Positions 63,936 to 64,000 of a stretch of DNA of 64,000 bases are shown here, in pieces. The DNA is from an uncultured Pelagibacteraceae bacterium (GTDB taxonomy: Bacteria; Pseudomonadota; Alphaproteobacteria; Pelagibacterales; Pelagibacteraceae), in assembly GCA_902561155.1 (NCBI GenBank), contig CACEOY010000001.1, forward strand, positions 145,482-209,481, written 5' to 3'. The position numbers and the translations under genes were made by a program. The notes below the pieces were generated by a model. The model was not told the origin of the DNA and made no database searches. It saw nothing but the letters and a program-made list of their open reading frames with translations. The first letter of the stretch is position 1, and each line of letters opens with the position of its first letter.

Positions 63936-64000
63936 ATAAGTTATTTTCATGAGTACTTAAGCTTATATATATAATTTAACAAGTTTAATAAGTAAATTTA

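Noticed and set aside
1..64000. CRISPR arrays, insertion sequences, prophage or replication origin
   Set aside because: No regular repeat-spacer series, transposase, integrase, phage protein or DnaA-box cluster was seen.

Overview
The window is a compact, very AT-rich alphaproteobacterial chromosome segment that looks like a SAR11 (Pelagibacterales) genome. This rests on the base composition, on gaps of a few bases or overlapping start/stop codons nearly everywhere, and on the gene content (general L-amino acid Aap transporter, tandem glycine-betaine binding proteins, folate-dependent C1 genes). It also rests on the classic alphaproteobacterial order dgt-argS-(SPOR-type membrane protein)-nagZ-scpA-scpB-tatABC-serS-yajC-secD-secF. 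The subclade cannot be fixed from the sequence alone. I saw no insertion sequence, prophage, CRISPR array or rRNA gene.

Layout. 1-2723 (+): 3' part of uvrA and a PuuD-like membrane protein. 2724-13431 (-): one long housekeeping run from dgt to secF. 13463-14556 (+): A-type Fe-S carrier and exonuclease III. 14549-20123 (-): valS, ilvD, manC-type enzyme. 20223-20419: tRNA-Cys and tRNA-Asn, followed by an XRE regulator, a DUF6134-like exported protein and cysK. 22634-26906 (-): aapJQMP. 27097-29423: tautomerase, trmB, SGNH-like protein, tRNA-Arg. 29425-35491 (-): iron transporter fbpABC with an embedded 54-codon Cys-rich gene, followed by a MetF-like and a GcvT-like gene. 35833-39565: BASS transporter, then glycine-betaine permease with two binding proteins. 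39625-42631: zur-znuB-znuC and divergent znuA. 42653-46419 (-): glucosylglycerate module. 46449-48724: divergent circularly permuted ATP-grasp gene and Anbu protease gene. 48738-52876: yjbQ, pfkA, pyk, a 53-codon gene and gap. 52882-60405 (-): glycerol module glpK-V-S-T-P-Q-U. 60408-63935 (-): small SHOCT-like protein, gpsA, TrkH-like transporter, nadK, tRNA-Leu.

How the genes work together. Glycerol enters through the Glp ABC transporter, is phosphorylated by GlpK and joins triose metabolism; gap, pyk and pfkA sit beside it, and gpsA connects glycerol 3-phosphate to lipid synthesis. Glucosylglycerate, a nitrogen-free compatible solute, would be made by the synthase/phosphatase pair and recovered by a GH13_18 phosphorylase. 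Iron and zinc uptake each carry a recognisable operator (a Fur-type 19-mer and two Zur-type palindromes). The same zinc-type palindrome also precedes a BASS transporter.

Three genes are broken as given: pfkA (two +1 changes in A-runs), the glucosylglycerate phosphatase (one +1 change in an A-run) and glpT (in-frame TAA). In each case the downstream protein is still well conserved, so sequence error, very recent mutation or slippage/readthrough are all possible. Small genes found by reading between the larger ones lie at 34268-34432, 51714-51875 and, less surely, 35596-35736.
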